Origin: Epiperipatus broadwayi
Lineage: Eukaryota > Onychophora > Udeonychophora > Euonychophora > Peripatidae
Reading direction: 5' to 3'
Length of the DNA: 64,000 bases
NCBI GenBank assembly: GCA_028023455.1
Contig: JAQFVV010000352.1
Location: 124,001-188,000, forward strand
How positions within the stretch are numbered: the first letter of the stretch is position 1; each line of letters opens with the position of its first letter. The notes under the pieces were generated by a model, which saw only the letters and a list, made by a program, of their open reading frames with translations, was not told the origin of the DNA and made no database searches. Below, one piece after another: positions 24,271 to 37,400 of this stretch. A program made the translations under genes and the position numbers.

Positions 24271-24283
24271 AAGGAGGGAGGAA
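24271..24283 (+). promoter_or_regulatory. Polypurine tract
   Basis: AAGGAGGGAGGAA lies immediately before TGTGACCTTC. It marks the 3' end of the internal region that holds the 22.4-24.0 kb gag-like remnant. Confidence 0.6.
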
Positions 24284-24842
24284 TGTGACCTTCCAAGTTG
24301 GCACCAAAAAAATGTAAGAAGGTCACATTTCTTCCAATAATGGCTAGAAATAAATATCTAAAAAAAATGAATTGTGATATAATTTACTATTTAAAATTAG
24401 GTTTTAAATAAAATGAAAACTTTAATTGGGTGTACTGGTTGATAAAATTGTAAGTTATATATGTCCAGTAGTGGAAGAGGAAGTTGGAAAACATCAGGGA
24501 ATGTTGGTATGAAAGTAAAATTAATAGGAAAGCTACAGCAGGTGTTATTCATTGGTTTTCTAATGTATTATTTATTCCAATCCAAGATTTAACTTGTATA
24601 TGTGGGTGTACATTTATATTACATCATCTTACACTTTATTTATCTTTTATACAATTACTTATAATGTCCAAATTGTAGTGGTAAAATTTACATGCAAAAC
24701 AAAACAGATACACATATATATAATTGATTACAATGATTTTTTTTTAAATTTTATTTATTATTTACTAATTATGTATTGTTTATAATCATATATTTAAAAT
24801 GGTAAAGATTATCTGTATATTATTGGGTAACATTTGTAAATT
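24284..24842 (+). mobile_element. Probable 3' LTR following the 24271 polypurine tract
   Basis: Begins TGTGACCTTC right after the polypurine tract. The first 44 bases contain a 10-bp perfect inverted repeat, TGTGACCTTC...GAAGGTCACA. The right end is uncertain; I place it before the short (TA)n at ~24843 by analogy with the other LTRs. No matching 5' LTR is in the window, so the LTR call rests on the tract and TG start only. Confidence 0.45.
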
Positions 24843-25220
24843 AATATATATATATATAATACCAGTTTGTAATCCCCATGAGTGGTGTTATACAGCTAGA
24901 CCTATATACGCACTGAGCAGGAAGTGATGTATGTTACAAAATGGGAAATCAATAACAATTCTCTGAAAATATTGTTGATTAAATATAAATAAATATCTCT
25001 AAAGAATTATTAGAGAAAGTAGATTGAACCTAAAATTAGGTCAATTGAAGCCTTCCCTGTTAAATTAGTTCACAATTGTCCAATTAACTATATGTTGACC
25101 ATTTGAAGTCTTTACACACCTTTAAGAGCACCAAAATGTTTTAATTCAGCCTCTAGCCCCATCCTTGTTCAAGACGATAATGTTTATTTTCCTTTTCTCT
25201 CCTGAGAGAGTGTGCAAAAT

Positions 25221-25293
25221 ATGACTGGTCATTATCGAATATTAATAATTCAAGAAGTTCAAACTGGAATAAAGGAAACAATCCAACTTCCCG
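25221..25293 (+). CDS. Possible first coding exon of a host gene
   Basis: An ATG opens a 73-base frame reading MTGHYRILIIQEVQTGIKET then IQLP, ending at CCCG|GTAAGTT, a strong splice donor. The ~100 bases upstream are less AT-rich, with a pyrimidine-rich TTTCCTTTTCTCTCC, as in a 5' leader. I do not recognise the protein and cannot find the next exon. It could equally be chance, since the exon is short, but composition, ATG and donor agree. Confidence 0.3.
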
Positions 25294-27115
25294 GTAAGTT
25301 AGCCCTATCTAGCTCATTATATGTGTTCTTTAAGTCTCAGGTTACTAAGTGGGTTAGCATTTTGATTAAATAACTACAATACTATCTGCTAATGAATCAA
25401 TAAATATTTCAAAACCAAGTAAAGAAAGCTGTAAATGATTTAACTATGAAATTTACTATTTATTTTTCCAGATTCTTATTTATTTATCTCCACCAATTAT
25501 ATATAAAAACAAAAATAATTTAATCCAGTTTATATCTCAAACAATGAAAATATAATATTAATGAGATATCACCAGAGTAAATCGAAAATTCATTTATAGA
25601 AACAAATTTGTATATATATACCCCTGGGTCTTGTTTTATATGACAGATAGGTTCCTCAGTAAACATGCACAAACAAAATCGCACAAAAATAGACAGAATT
25701 TACATTGAAAAAGGGGGGATGTGGTCTGTGATTTTTCAAAATTTGCATAAAAGCAAAGCACCAATGTAAAATTACTTTAAAATTCGCGCAAAAAAAAAAA
25801 ATAAGGAAATAAAATATGACTAATTAAAAATTTCAAATTTGAAAAAAAATGATACAAGACAAACTTTTTTTAACTATAATATTTAATTTTATTCAAAATA
25901 ATATATTTTTATGCATATAATTTACGGTACAGTAATTTACATTTTTTTATACACGTTTTAATTATTATTGCTATTTGCTGAAAAATACATACATTTGTAA
26001 ACTGGTAAAAAATCAAATTTTTCACAAGAGGAAATTCAATTAACGCCAACTTCACACTCATGTTGTATCAATGGTTTTCTGGTGACAATGTAATTAGTAA
26101 TTCATCTTTGAGATGATGATTTTATTAATTGTTTATGAAGCTTGCAATATACAGACATACAACCATTTACCTCTCATTGGAATTTAAGAGCATGTTAATG
26201 ATTAGTGTTATTAATAAGCAAATAATAATTGATTACATTCTTTTTTAAAAAGCAAAAACAGAATGTGATTTAAAATGCAAAATTAACAGCACAGTATTTG
26301 AACAAATTTACATTATAATCTTGTAAAATTTAATGTGTGTATACATAAAATGTGGAAATCATGATTTTAATTTCATTATTGCATAAAATGTTACTATTAT
26401 AAAGCACTGAAAATATTGAAATTACTGAGATGAATGTCGAATTTCAATAATGTGCTATTACTTTCAATATAACGTAAGTGCACAAAATTTATTATTTAAA
26501 GTAATAGCACATTATCGGACTTCCACTTCCAGTGAAATACGAATCACATAACTTCAAAATCATGTTAAATAAGTCCATGTAAAAAGAGACACAAGTGTAT
26601 ATATATATATATAATAAAAATATTTAAAGGATTGCACAATGGGTGTGATCATATCCCTTCCCCCCCCCCTTTAAAGTAATAATTCAAAAATCCAATGTAT
26701 GTAGCAAATGTCATATAAAAAACAATTTAAATACACAGGTCAATCTTGATAATATATGAGTAAATAAAAAAATATAATTATTTATATATCTAAGAAAAAC
26801 TTTTAATATTATACAAAAATAGAGAAGATAAATGAAATAAATAAAAACTATATACACTCATCTGAACTTGTTCTTTCATTAAGTTCAACTTTCATGGACC
26901 ACATGGCTACTTAACAGGGCAGATAGGGCTTCCTTTCACCAATACATGTATGAGTCTTTTTTCCATAAGGGTCTGCTGTTTCTCCTATGGCACCCTCGGG
27001 CTTGATAGACGAACAGGTGGTGCACTGTGGCTAGAAGTTTACTCCATGATAAAGTAGTAAACTGGAACAAACAATAAGGCCATCTCTCTGATTATAGGTT
27101 GGTGAACATAATTTT

Positions 27116-27179
<64 letters not shown>

Positions 27180-28213
27180 TTTCACGTCAGAATACATTAT
27201 ACCCCCAGGCCATATGAATACTTGCCTGTGACTAAAGATTATGCTCAGCATGTAGGTCAAATTAAAATTAAAGTTCTCAAATATGATTCTTTTTTTATTT
27301 ATTAAATGGATAAGGGATTCATACTGTTGATAACTTTTCTAAAATCCATTTAATGATCCTCCCATGTTCGAATGACTAATTTCAAATTTTCTTTCTTCTT
27401 TAGACCAGCCCGATACAACTATAATTTTTAGCAAACAAATATCATTTTTTATTTCTTTATGCTTTGTTATTTTCCGCAAGCATATACCATTCCATTGTTT
27501 AGACACGCTGGAGCCAACTCTTATTTTAGCAAACATAAATCATCCTATTTCTGGGACAAGCTGGAAACAAAGTTTTTATTTTCTTAAACATCTGCCATCT
27601 GACTGCTTTAGCGAGCTAGCAACAACTGAACTCAATGCCCCAAGTAAGTAGCACATATAGCCCAATTAGTATAATTGTAATACCCCCCTACAAACTATTT
27701 CATCAGTCAATAATAAGACTATACCTTTATATTACTTTACCTACATTTTTTCACTTTTTATGTATTAAAGTACGATTTCTCTAATATTGGAATTTGTATA
27801 GCTTCCATATTTATTAATTACACCACCCATTGTGCTTGCATTCTTTTAGATAAAATCAACTTTTTGATTTTATCTTTATCCACGATCAACCAGAACAATT
27901 TTTTTTTATACAGAACATTTTTCTTTGGCCAAAAGTGGATTACAATTGACAAAAGGTTTTTTCTTTTTTTTTTTGATAAATTAATATTAATTACCAACCA
28001 TCTCATTCAAAGAAATATAAATTTTAAATTCTAATAAGTACAAAATTTATACTCTATTTAAACAATTTTTAGGAAAAAGAAAAAAATACATTTCTATATA
28101 CTTGTATCGGAATATTTACACATGATAATAAACTTAAATACAAAAAACAAACTGTTCTACACAATTACAAATGTTACAAGCTTAGTTTTCCCATTATGGT
28201 ATTGAATTTGCTG
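25294..28213. other. Unassigned AT-rich region
   Basis: AT-rich, no recognisable gene. A less AT-rich block at 26880-27060 has no open frame over its length. A C10 run at ~26661 lies in an otherwise ordinary stretch. A (TA)n tract occupies 27120-27177. Confidence 0.4.
27120..27177. repeat. (TA)n microsatellite
   Basis: Pure TA run of about 29 units. Confidence 0.95.
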
Positions 28214-30938
28214 TGGACAAGGGATTTCAAGGAAGAAGATATAAAAAAAGGTCATACAAATAGTATAACTCTCTAAAAGAAATAGTAAAATAAGTGAAAT
28301 TACATCATTAAAATTTGCTACTGTTCTTGTAGATGCTTTTTCCTCTTATATTTAATGTAATAATACATCACATGGAAGAATAAACTCTCAAGATTCCAAC
28401 TCTTGTTTTTATCAACTGATATTTCAGGTCTGCTGTATTCAAAATGCACGGATATTATGTAAGTCTATCAATTATAATTCATGTAATATATTGATTACAA
28501 ATCAATAATATTGGAATTATAAAAAAAATTATTAAAAATGAAGCTAACTAATTTTTTTTATTAAATGTAATTGTCAGGCACTTTATATGTCTTCTCAGTT
28601 TTTTTAAAAATTTCTAGTTATATTATGCAAGATAAAGTTAAAATGAAAGAATTTATCTATTTTAATTCACTTATCAGGAGGATAGTTTTATATTCCAAAA
28701 AAACTTTACCATTTGCACATATATTAAAAACAATGAATAATTAAATGCATAACTTGACAATATTTAATGATTAATTATCACAGTGTATACAAATAGGATA
28801 AATTAATGACAATGATTAATAAAAAATATAGTATGTACTAAAAGCTAAAGGAATAAAGTCATAAACTTTTACCAGGATTATTTTACTAAATTGGTGAATT
28901 TGTTTCTTGTAGTTAATAAATAATTCCTTTGCATACCAATGATGTTTCATATGATTGCTAGGAGATTATAAAATATCGGAAACTATCGCAGCACTTATTA
29001 GATTAAATTTGAACCGATAAGAGCAACATTTTTTTTACTTTTATTTTTAATGTGTAATTCTTTGTTATTGTTTGGAAGCAGTGTATGACCTTTGTTTAAA
29101 TTACAAATTTCAAGCTTTCAAGTTTAAAAAAAACCTCAACATTTAATGATTAAATGTTGATAGGTAATTTTTCTAATGCTTATAATTATAAATTTATTTA
29201 AACACACATTGATTACTTAATTAATATTCATTAAGGCTGTAGCCTCAAGCACATGCATATAGTAGATATATATATTTTGTTAAGCTAATGTAAGTTATTC
29301 TTGTTGTAATAGGACAATGCATTATCTTATGTGATTTAGAAATCATATTATATATAATCCTATATTCAAGTCTGTTAGAAATCATATTATATATAATCTT
29401 ATATTCAAGTCTGTGTGAGCTGTTATCTTTTTTTTTTCAAAATTGTATTCTTTGTTATTTCAATTTCATTGGTGCAATTTGTTAAAAAAAACAGAGAATT
29501 AAAATCTTGTCTGTTTATATATTTATTTATTCAAGAAAAAACGTTAGATATATTTGGATGTAGAAATAGTCAAGGGATGATTATATTACCTGGATTGAGT
29601 AATACTCTCCTGATTATTTGCTTATGAAATTGTGGTGGCTGGTATACTTACTTATTTTAGAGCATATCACTGAAATAGTTGTATTTTTTTACTTTTAAAT
29701 GAAGTGGCAAAGGTCCCAGTTATTAATTATAATTCGGCTAAGTCGGTAGCCATTATGTCTTAAAGTTAGTGGATGTTAGATTAATGAGTTAAGGTTGAAT
29801 TTGGAGATGCTAAATAACCCTCATGCATATAGATGTGAATGTTTAGTTATTATTATTCTCCTCCCTTTCTTCATTTGGATGTAGTGATTATTAGATAATA
29901 TATTCTGATTATATCAGATAAGTGTTGTAGAGATTTTTATAATATGTTTTGAAAAGATCATTAGTTTAGTGATTAACTTGTTGCACCATTCACTCTGTAA
30001 ATAAGCTCGTAAAATTATGATTTACAAATGCATTATATTTGTAGTGTTATAAAGGTGAATATACTGGAAAATATGGTTAATAAAAAAATAGTGGTGTAAA
30101 CTATTACTAAAATTATTGGATATAAATAGATAGTAATTCATATTAAAATATCATATCAATATATTATTGTTTTTCATTGATAACAATTCATCCTTTAGTG
30201 TGAATGAAATAATAGTATGGAAAAAAATTATTTTGTATAATTAAAAGAAGACAATAGTAGAATTATCATTTAAATTGATATAATAAATATAACTTAATTT
30301 GAGTTCGTATAAGAGAAGTATTATAATTACTAGCAAAGTGTATGAAATAATATTTTTTATTTATTAATTTTGTCTTTTGTTTACAATAAATGTTTTACTA
30401 AAGTAATATCCAATATGAGTTCTTTTATTATATATGTCCGATTGTCCATTTCCACACACACACATGATAAATATAATATAGCTATGGAATATATAGATTT
30501 TCTAGTATAGGTCATACATTTAAATAGTCTAAAGGTAATAGATATTAATATTGCATTGTCAAAAATATATTTAACTTTGCTTAGAATAAATGGTGATGTG
30601 GGCAAAAGGTACCCAATCACCATTATTGTTTATACTATACTAAGTGCAATCATCATCAATTTTACAATATTTCTTATTATTGAATAGATGCTTAAAATAT
30701 AATTGAATCAAGATTACAGAATTGTTGTTTATAACTGTTTATATTATCTTTATTGACATCTAATATAAATATCATATCCTATAACATCAATTGAGCTAAG
30801 CCAAGGAATAATAACAGCGTAATAATTTTATCAGTATAAAGAAAAGCAATTTCTGTTACAAATTTATTTTATCTTCTATAGAATTGGTGCCTGGGAATTT
30901 ATTTGTCCCTAAAGTGAGATAAGTGAAGATTGCAGAGG

Positions 30939-30943
<5 letters not shown>
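28214..30943 (+). mobile_element. LTR family B, copy 2
   Basis: Collinear with 429-2577 plus 4799-5259, uninterrupted, ~2.73 kb. Starts TGGACAAGGGATTT and ends CAGAGGTTATA directly at (TA)n. It carries a small extra segment near 29190-29270 and a duplicated AGAAATCATATTATATATAATC at ~29338/29369 absent from copy 1. No polypurine tract precedes it, so it may be a solo LTR rather than the 3' partner of copy 1. Confidence 0.7.

Positions 30944-31015
<72 letters not shown>
30944..31015. repeat. (TA)n between two LTR elements
   Basis: TA run with one TG interruption, bounded on the left by the end of LTR B copy 2 and on the right by the start of element 1. Confidence 0.95.
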
Positions 31016-31017
<2 letters not shown>

Positions 31018-33609
31018 AAACAAGAACACTGTTTCACGTGTATTTATTCTAAGAGCTATTTACTCTCCCACCTTAAAAAATGGCAAACATATAAAAAAGT
31101 TGATCTTATATTTTTTCTAGAAAAATATAGTAAAAAGTTTACTTTATGACTGTACAAGAAAATCATTATTTTCTATAACTGAAAAAAAAAAAAAGTGAAA
31201 CCTTCATTATTGATTTAATAATTTAGATTATGCTTTAAAAATATCACTTGTATTTATTTAAAGCTGGCATTTATTAAAAATATTACATTTTTAATTTTTG
31301 GAATGATGTTGTCATATAAAATGTGATAATAGCTTGAGGCAGTCTTAATAGATTGAAAAACATGGACTAAACCTTATGATCTGGTGTCTATCCTGTTAAA
31401 AGTATTATTCAATTCTTATGAAGAAAAAAACACTGGGGCTTAAATGAAAGTTGTGCAACAAATAAAATACATTGCGCTGAGCTGCTTAATCAATCCAAAG
31501 ATCAGAATATAAATAGTGAAGTTGGAAGTTCAGAAGGGGATTCAAAAAAAAGATTTTTAAAGTGTATGTTGAAAGAAGATTTTTTTCGAAAGATTTTTTG
31601 AAAATGATATTAAAAAAGTGAAGAATTAAAAAGTTAAAATTCTTATTTAAGTGTTCCTTAACTCTGATTTTCTTCACCTTGAAATCTAACGTTTACAGCC
31701 ACTATTAATAGTGGAAAAAAAAAACATTATTAAGGAAATTATAACGATGAAAGGCTACATGACAACAGTTTCCTCTCTTCATTCCAAACCATATTTCTCC
31801 AAGATTTTTCTGTATAAACATCATAGAAAGTTAATAATGCTATTCAGCTGAAATGAATGCCCCCTTTTAATTCAGTCACATCATGGATATAAAGGAATCA
31901 ACTGGATATAAATGAAGTTAATGATTTTATAAAATAGGAGATACTATGTGTGTTTATAAAAGACAAGACAAAACATCTTAAATTAAATTTATGAATACAT
32001 GTAGCTATATGAAAATATGTTTATTATAAATGAAACTAAAATTATAAATAAATGTAGCTATATGAAAATACATTTATTATAAATGAAACTAAAATTATGA
32101 ATAAATGTAGCTATATGAAAATATGTTTATTATAAATGAAACTAAAATTATGAATAAATGTAGCTATATGAAAATACATTTATTATTGTGATATTATAAA
32201 TGAAAATAAAAATATGAGTAAATGTAGCTACATGAAAATACATTTATTATTGATAAATGATAAAGGAAACTACTGATCAACTTATATCTGGAAACATATC
32301 TCTATGGCATACCAAACAACAATATTTATGATAGATATTAGAGTAACCAAATAAAATTACAAATGCTTACCTGCCTATTGATTGTATAAGAATATTACAT
32401 ATAACTATAATTAATTAAATTATAACAACATGTTTATAATTTAGATAAAATTAGAAAATATCAAAATGAAGGTATACATTTAAAATGAATGCATTTAGTA
32501 GATGCATACTATATTGTGAACAAATTCAAACATTTAAATATGAGCTATTACATCAATAAAAGTTAATTTTATATGTGTATGATGAACCATGTCCGTAAAT
32601 AAGTTGAAAGATTGAGAAAATGTTTTTTTTGTTGTTATTAAAATGATTTTATTTATTATCTGAAAACTCTGAAAAAGTAATATAAACACAGAATTAAAAC
32701 ATGTTATATACATATGAGTGAGAAATAAGAATACAAAACCAATGAACCTATGAGAAATGTGCATATAGTTTGGATTCAAACCTGGATTTGGATAACCATG
32801 AATAAAAATATGTCTATTATGCTTCAATTAACTTAAAATTTACTGGAACTTTGAATTAGATGTAAAATCTAAATTGTTAAAGAACTTTCATTCTTTAATT
32901 CCTATTGTCCTACTATTGGATGTATACCAAGATACACAATGGACTGCAAATAAAATACTTGTTGAATTAAGTTGAACTCTGAATTAAATGCTATCAGTTG
33001 TCTTTATTATTTTCTCTGTTGTCTTAATATATGACACTCCTCTCTGTGAACTAACTAAATGATTAAAGATGTAAGCTGTTAAAGAACTATTGAAACAAGG
33101 ACTTTATTATACTCTCAAAAGATTACATGTTTTATGTCATAGAAAAATCTTATAGGAAGTAGGCCAAAAAGATACGAGGGACTGTCAATGAAATATTTTG
33201 TTTCATTGACATTTATTTAAACCTGTTATTAAAAATATTATTGTTACTTAAAATTAATTTTAGTTATCCAGTTGTTCAATTGTATTTTTTATTGCATCAC
33301 TCATCATTCAGTGCACTTGTTCATGAGAATCTCATGTCTCCTGAGCTATGTCTGGCAAAACAATACCTATGTAGGTCAAGTTGTAGTGAGATGGAACTCT
33401 AGTGGTGCCATTTGAAAAACCAAACACAGAAATTTCTAGATGCTTCCAGCTCTATGGTGCTATATCCTCTGATGAACAGGAAATATTGTTGTAGTGGGGG
33501 TTAACAGCTGCATTGGGGAATGCCAATCGATAGACCCTTCCTGCAACATGTGCATCAGGAAATTGTTACAACCGAGGTAATAAAGTAGTTATGTGGTGGT
33601 TTGGTTACA
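31016..33609 (+). mobile_element. Element 1, 5' LTR
   Basis: Starts TGAAACAAGAACACTGTTTC and ends GGTTTGGTTACA. It aligns with 36214-38860 over its full length, with scattered substitutions. It contains a ~53-bp tandem array (five units) at ~31985-32265. AATAAA lies ~40 bases from the end, a possible polyadenylation signal. Confidence 0.85.
31985..32265 (+). repeat. Tandem repeat in 5' LTR, ~53 bp x 5
   Basis: Unit core is AAATGTAGCTATATGAAAA, then TACATTTATTATAAATG and AAACTAAAATTATGAA. Five units here against four in the 3' LTR (~37180-37400). Confidence 0.85.
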
Positions 33610-33610
33610 T

Positions 33611-33630
33611 TTGTCACCCTACTCTGAGGC
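33611..33630 (+). promoter_or_regulatory. Degenerate primer binding site, tRNA-Lys type
   Basis: TTGTCACCCTACTCTGAGGC, just after the LTR, aligns with the TTGGCGCCCAACGTGGGGC-type site with several mismatches. It resembles the clearer sites at 5272 and 55041. Confidence 0.4.
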
Positions 33631-33957
33631 CTTATGTGGCTAGAATATCCATAGGCATAAGACAGCTAGAAATGAGTAATAAGAAAAAGAAGAAATGGAA
33701 AAGGCAAAATCAGATCACAATACTGTGATATGAACAGTGCATATGATGTAGTGATGTGATTTTTTCAAAAAGGGTGGAAAAATGAAAAAGAACATAAAAA
33801 TGAATGGCATAAATGGTAGATAAAGAAAACAACAGACATAACGAAGACTTGGAGTTAAATCATGGTATTGATAGAGAAAGGAGCTTATCAAAATTGAAAT
33901 AAAATGTACAAATAAAATATATAAAATATTGATGATAACCAGATCAAAACAAAAAAG

Positions 33958-34242
33958 ATGATGAATACAGAAAGTATTGAAAATCTTCCTGAGGAAGAAG
34001 ATAAACAAGAAGTCAAAGCAGATGATGAAAAGCAGTCACAGAAAACAGGGGAGAGGTCCAAGTTAGCCCAGTTAATGGAAATAATAAAAGAAGATAACAA
34101 GATTAGAGAGGAACAGAGAGAAGAAGATAACAAGAAAAGAGATGTAGAAAGAGAAGAAAACAACATTAAAAGAGAGGAACAGAGAGAAGAAGACAACAAA
34201 AAAAGAAATGAACAAAGAGAAGAAGACAAAAAGAAAAGATAG
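33958..34242 (+). pseudogene. Gag N-terminal region, charged repeats (element 1)
   Basis: An ATG-initiated frame of 94 codons beginning MMNTESIENLPEEEDKQEV. Its C-terminal half is a charged repeat, REEDNKKR with variants, strongly helical or coiled coil. A TAG ends it, but the same repeat (EQR-D-DNKK and similar) continues in shifting frames to ~34350, so this is the first part of a longer broken gag. It lies ~350 bases inside the 5' LTR, where gag starts in such elements. Confidence 0.6.
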
Positions 34243-34609
34243 GAACAGAGAGGATAAGACAACAATTAAAAAGGAACAGAGAGATGAAGACAACAAAAAA
34301 GAGAAAGATACAAAAGAACATAGTGAACAGAGAGAAGACAAAATAGAATTGAAATAACAAATCAAAGAAATAACCGAAAACCAAAATAAAAATTTTAGTT
34401 AATAAAAGAAATGACTAATAAAATATTAAAAATTAAGGAGGAAGTGATGGAGGAAGTAAAAGGCTCACTAATAGAGCAATAATTCAAAATGACCCAGTTA
34501 TGTGAGACCATGGGTACAAAAATAATAAGAATCCAAGAATCCATGCAGGAGAAGGTGGGTATATTGACCAACCAGATGAAAGAGATATAAAATAAAAAAT
34601 AGCAATATA

Positions 34610-35289
34610 TTGCCTAAACAAGGAAAGGCGGAAATGGTCCCAAAAGAAAGTAAAAAAGAAAATTATCAAGTTAGTCATGATCTCCCTATAACTAACCAGA
34701 TGTCTGGAATTGTAAATCAATTCTTAAAAATTAGAACTTTTTCAGGAAACTGTAATGAAGCACCTATAGAATATGTAAAAAGTTTGGAGAGGTACTTTAG
34801 TATTAATGTATTGACAGAAGAGGCAAAACAAGCAATAGCATTTAGTCATCTTCAAGGTGCCATGCTAGCATGGTGGGATTTACTGTTCACCCAACCTACA
34901 AATTTTGATGATTTTAAAGGAGCACTAATGACCTGTTACTGGAGTGATGATTATCAGGAGGGGATTAAATATAAGGTGTACCAGGAGAAATGTCCACCTG
35001 GAGATCTTTATACACTTTTTTTAGAAGATAGGTGGCCAGGTTAAGAGCATTGACATCTGACCCGTTATCTGAACTCCAGATTATTAGATTGATATGGCAC
35101 AGCTTCCCAAGGTACTCAGAAAGAATGCTGATTGGGACTGATCATCCATCTATTGATTTGGTTGCTGAACTATTAACAGCCTATGATAGATGCGGTGCAT
35201 CAGCAGCCAAGGAAGGAGAAGCAAAGCAATCACAAAACCAACCTCCCTATAGAAGAGATGATGGGCCTAGAATAGGATCCATGAGATAA
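34610..35289 (+). pseudogene. Gag capsid region of element 1
   Basis: Two overlapping frames, 34610-35044 and 35032-35289, make a capsid-like gag segment. Typical retrotransposon-gag features are visible: FSGNCNEAPIEYVKSLERYF, then AFSHLQGAMLAWWDLL (the hydrophobic-WW pattern), NFDDFKGALMTCYW, and RLRALTSDPLSELQIIRLIW after the shift near 35030. The C-terminus is Gln/Pro/Arg-rich, continuing degenerately to ~35430 (PPPWYQQQRYG). Gag assembles the virus-like particle in the cytoplasm. No CCHC knuckle is visible. One frameshift and flanking stops disable it. The best comparison is Ty3/gypsy gag, as in element 3 (56350-56700). Confidence 0.7.
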
Positions 35290-35604
35290 GAAGCAAAATG
35301 CCTCCTTAACAATATAGCAACTATGACCCACCACCATGGTATCAGCAACAAAGATATGGGATACCACCATGGAAAAGCCAAAGAAGATATTCAACAGGCA
35401 ATATGCATAGCCCATACCAAACCAGATTATAAGAAGATCAAACAGTAACAAGGATCTGCAAAGACATTATGGAAGTGAAGAAGCAAGCCAAAACACAGTG
35501 ATGTTGAGCATGAGCAACTCCAAACAAAATGATCCAAAAGTGTGTCACTTCACAATACAGAAGAGGATTATAGGAGAACTGATCATGATCATCAGTCTCC
35601 CAAG

Positions 35605-35670
35605 CCAGGCTGTAGTTACAATACAGAATAATAAAATACAGATAGCTGATGGAAGAAGTTTGTGAGTGGG
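35605..35670 (+). pseudogene. Trace of retroviral-type protease (element 1)
   Basis: A short stretch reads VVTIQNNKIQIADGRSL, like the ADG-containing segment of Ty3/gypsy aspartic proteases. The active-site DSG/DTG region is not recognisable. It lies after gag, as expected. What follows (35700-36200) is decayed internal DNA. Confidence 0.35.
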
Positions 35671-36200
35671 ATGTAGTGATACATGAATTTGTGTTTTTCA
35701 TGTTGGGATGGGTGGATGATTTGGCAGAGCTAGTTGGATGCATTGTGTTTATGATGCTCTGAAGTATATGCTCAGCACTATCCAGACTGGGATGTTGAGA
35801 TCCTAGAGTAGTCCAATAGTGTGTACATATAGGCCTCATGAATAGGCCTTGATCTCATGAATAGACCAAATGAATAAGCCCTTAAGACTCACAGAAGTTG
35901 AGCAGGGTTGGCTGAGTGTCAAATTGTTTTTTTCTGGCTTGTACTCTTTGTGGATGATCCTGCTATATACAAGAGAGGTAGTGCTTAAAATGAGATTTTC
36001 TCATGACATCATGGGGCAGTGTATACTGGGAGATTGTGCTTGGCCATCTACTTACTGTAGCATTGGAGGCTACTGTTCAGGTATTCACATTCTAGCTCAT
36101 CTTACCCATTTCATCAGCAAATTTAAAAGCAGTAAAGAGAAATGACATGTATAATATGTGGAATAAAATTGTACTTCCAGATGATTTCATCCCAAAACTT

Positions 36201-36213
36201 GGTGGGGGGGTAA
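36201..36213 (+). promoter_or_regulatory. Polypurine tract of element 1
   Basis: GGTGGGGGGGTAA immediately precedes the TGATACAAG start of the 3' LTR. Confidence 0.65.
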
Positions 36214-37179
36214 TGATACAAGAACACTGTTTCACATGTGTATTTATTCTAAGAGCTATTTACCCTCCCACCTTAAAAAACAGCAAATGTATAAAAAGTT
36301 GATCATATTTTTTCTAAAAAAATATAGCAAAAAGTTTAGTGTATGACTTTACAAGAAAATCATTATTTTCTCTAACTGAGAAAAAAGTAAAGTGAAGCCT
36401 TCATTATTGATTTCATAATTTTAGATTATGATTTAAAAATATCACTCATATTTATTTAAAGCTGGCATGTATTAAAAATTTTACATTTTTAATTTTTGGA
36501 ATGATGTTGTCATATAAAGTGTGATAATAGCTTGAGGCAGTCTTAATAAATTGGAAAACATGCTAATCCTTATGATCTGTTATCTATCCCACAAAAAGTG
36601 TTATCCAATCCTTATGATGAAAAAAACAATGGGGCTTAAATGAAAGCTGTGCAACAAATAAGATACAGTGGGCTGAGCTGCTTAATCAATCCAAAGATCA
36701 GAATATAAATAGTTAAGTTGGAAGTTCAGAAGGGGTTTCAAAAAGATTTTTAAAGTGTATGTTTAAAGATTTTTTTCGAAAGATTTTTTGAAAAAGATAT
36801 TAAAAAAGTGAAGAATTAAAAAAGTTAAAATTCTTATGTAAGTGTTACTTAACTTTGATTTTCATCACATTGGAATCTAACCTTTACAGCCACTGTTAAT
36901 AATGGAAAAAGAAAACATTATTAAGAAAATTATAACAATGAAAGGCTAAATGACAACAGCTTTCTGTCTTCATTCCAAGCCATGATTCTCCATGATTTGC
37001 TTGGATAAACATCATAGAAAGTACATAATGACATTCAGCTGAAATCAATGTCCCCTTTTTAATGCAGTAACATCATAGATATGAAGGAAACAACTGGATA
37101 AAAATGAAGGTAATGATTTTATAAAATATTCAATACTATGTGTGTTTATAAAAGACAAGACAAAACGACTTTCTTAAAT

Positions 37180-37400
37180 AAAATTTATGAATAAATGTAG
37201 CTATATGAAAATACATTTGTTATAAATGAAACTAAAATTATGAATAAATGTAGCTATATGAAAATATGTTTATTACAAATGAAATTAAAATTATAAATAA
37301 ATGTAGCTATATGAAAAGATGTTTATTATTGAGAAATTATAATTAAAACTAAAATTATGAGTAAATGTAGCTACATGAAAATACATTTATTATTGATAAA
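37180..37400 (+). repeat. Tandem repeat in 3' LTR, ~53 bp x 4
   Basis: Same unit as at 31985-32265, four copies, the third with an internal expansion. Confidence 0.85.

Noticed and set aside
26640-26680. On the minus strand, a G10 run followed by GAAGGGATA and then TGATCACACC, like a polypurine tract with an LTR start.
   Set aside because: No matching LTR, primer site or internal coding sequence lies on either side, so a chance homopolymer is as likely.
33715-34384. Minus-strand hydrophobic frames that look like membrane proteins.
   Set aside because: They are shadows of the Glu/Arg/Lys-rich gag repeats on the plus strand.
35840-36000. A 5S rRNA-like piece (AGAAGTTGAGCAGGGTTGGC resembles the internal A box) with a weak downstream match, as in 5S-derived SINEs.
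   Set aside because: Only ~20 bases agree well; the start, the C box and the end do not align convincingly, and it lies in decayed element 1 internal DNA.
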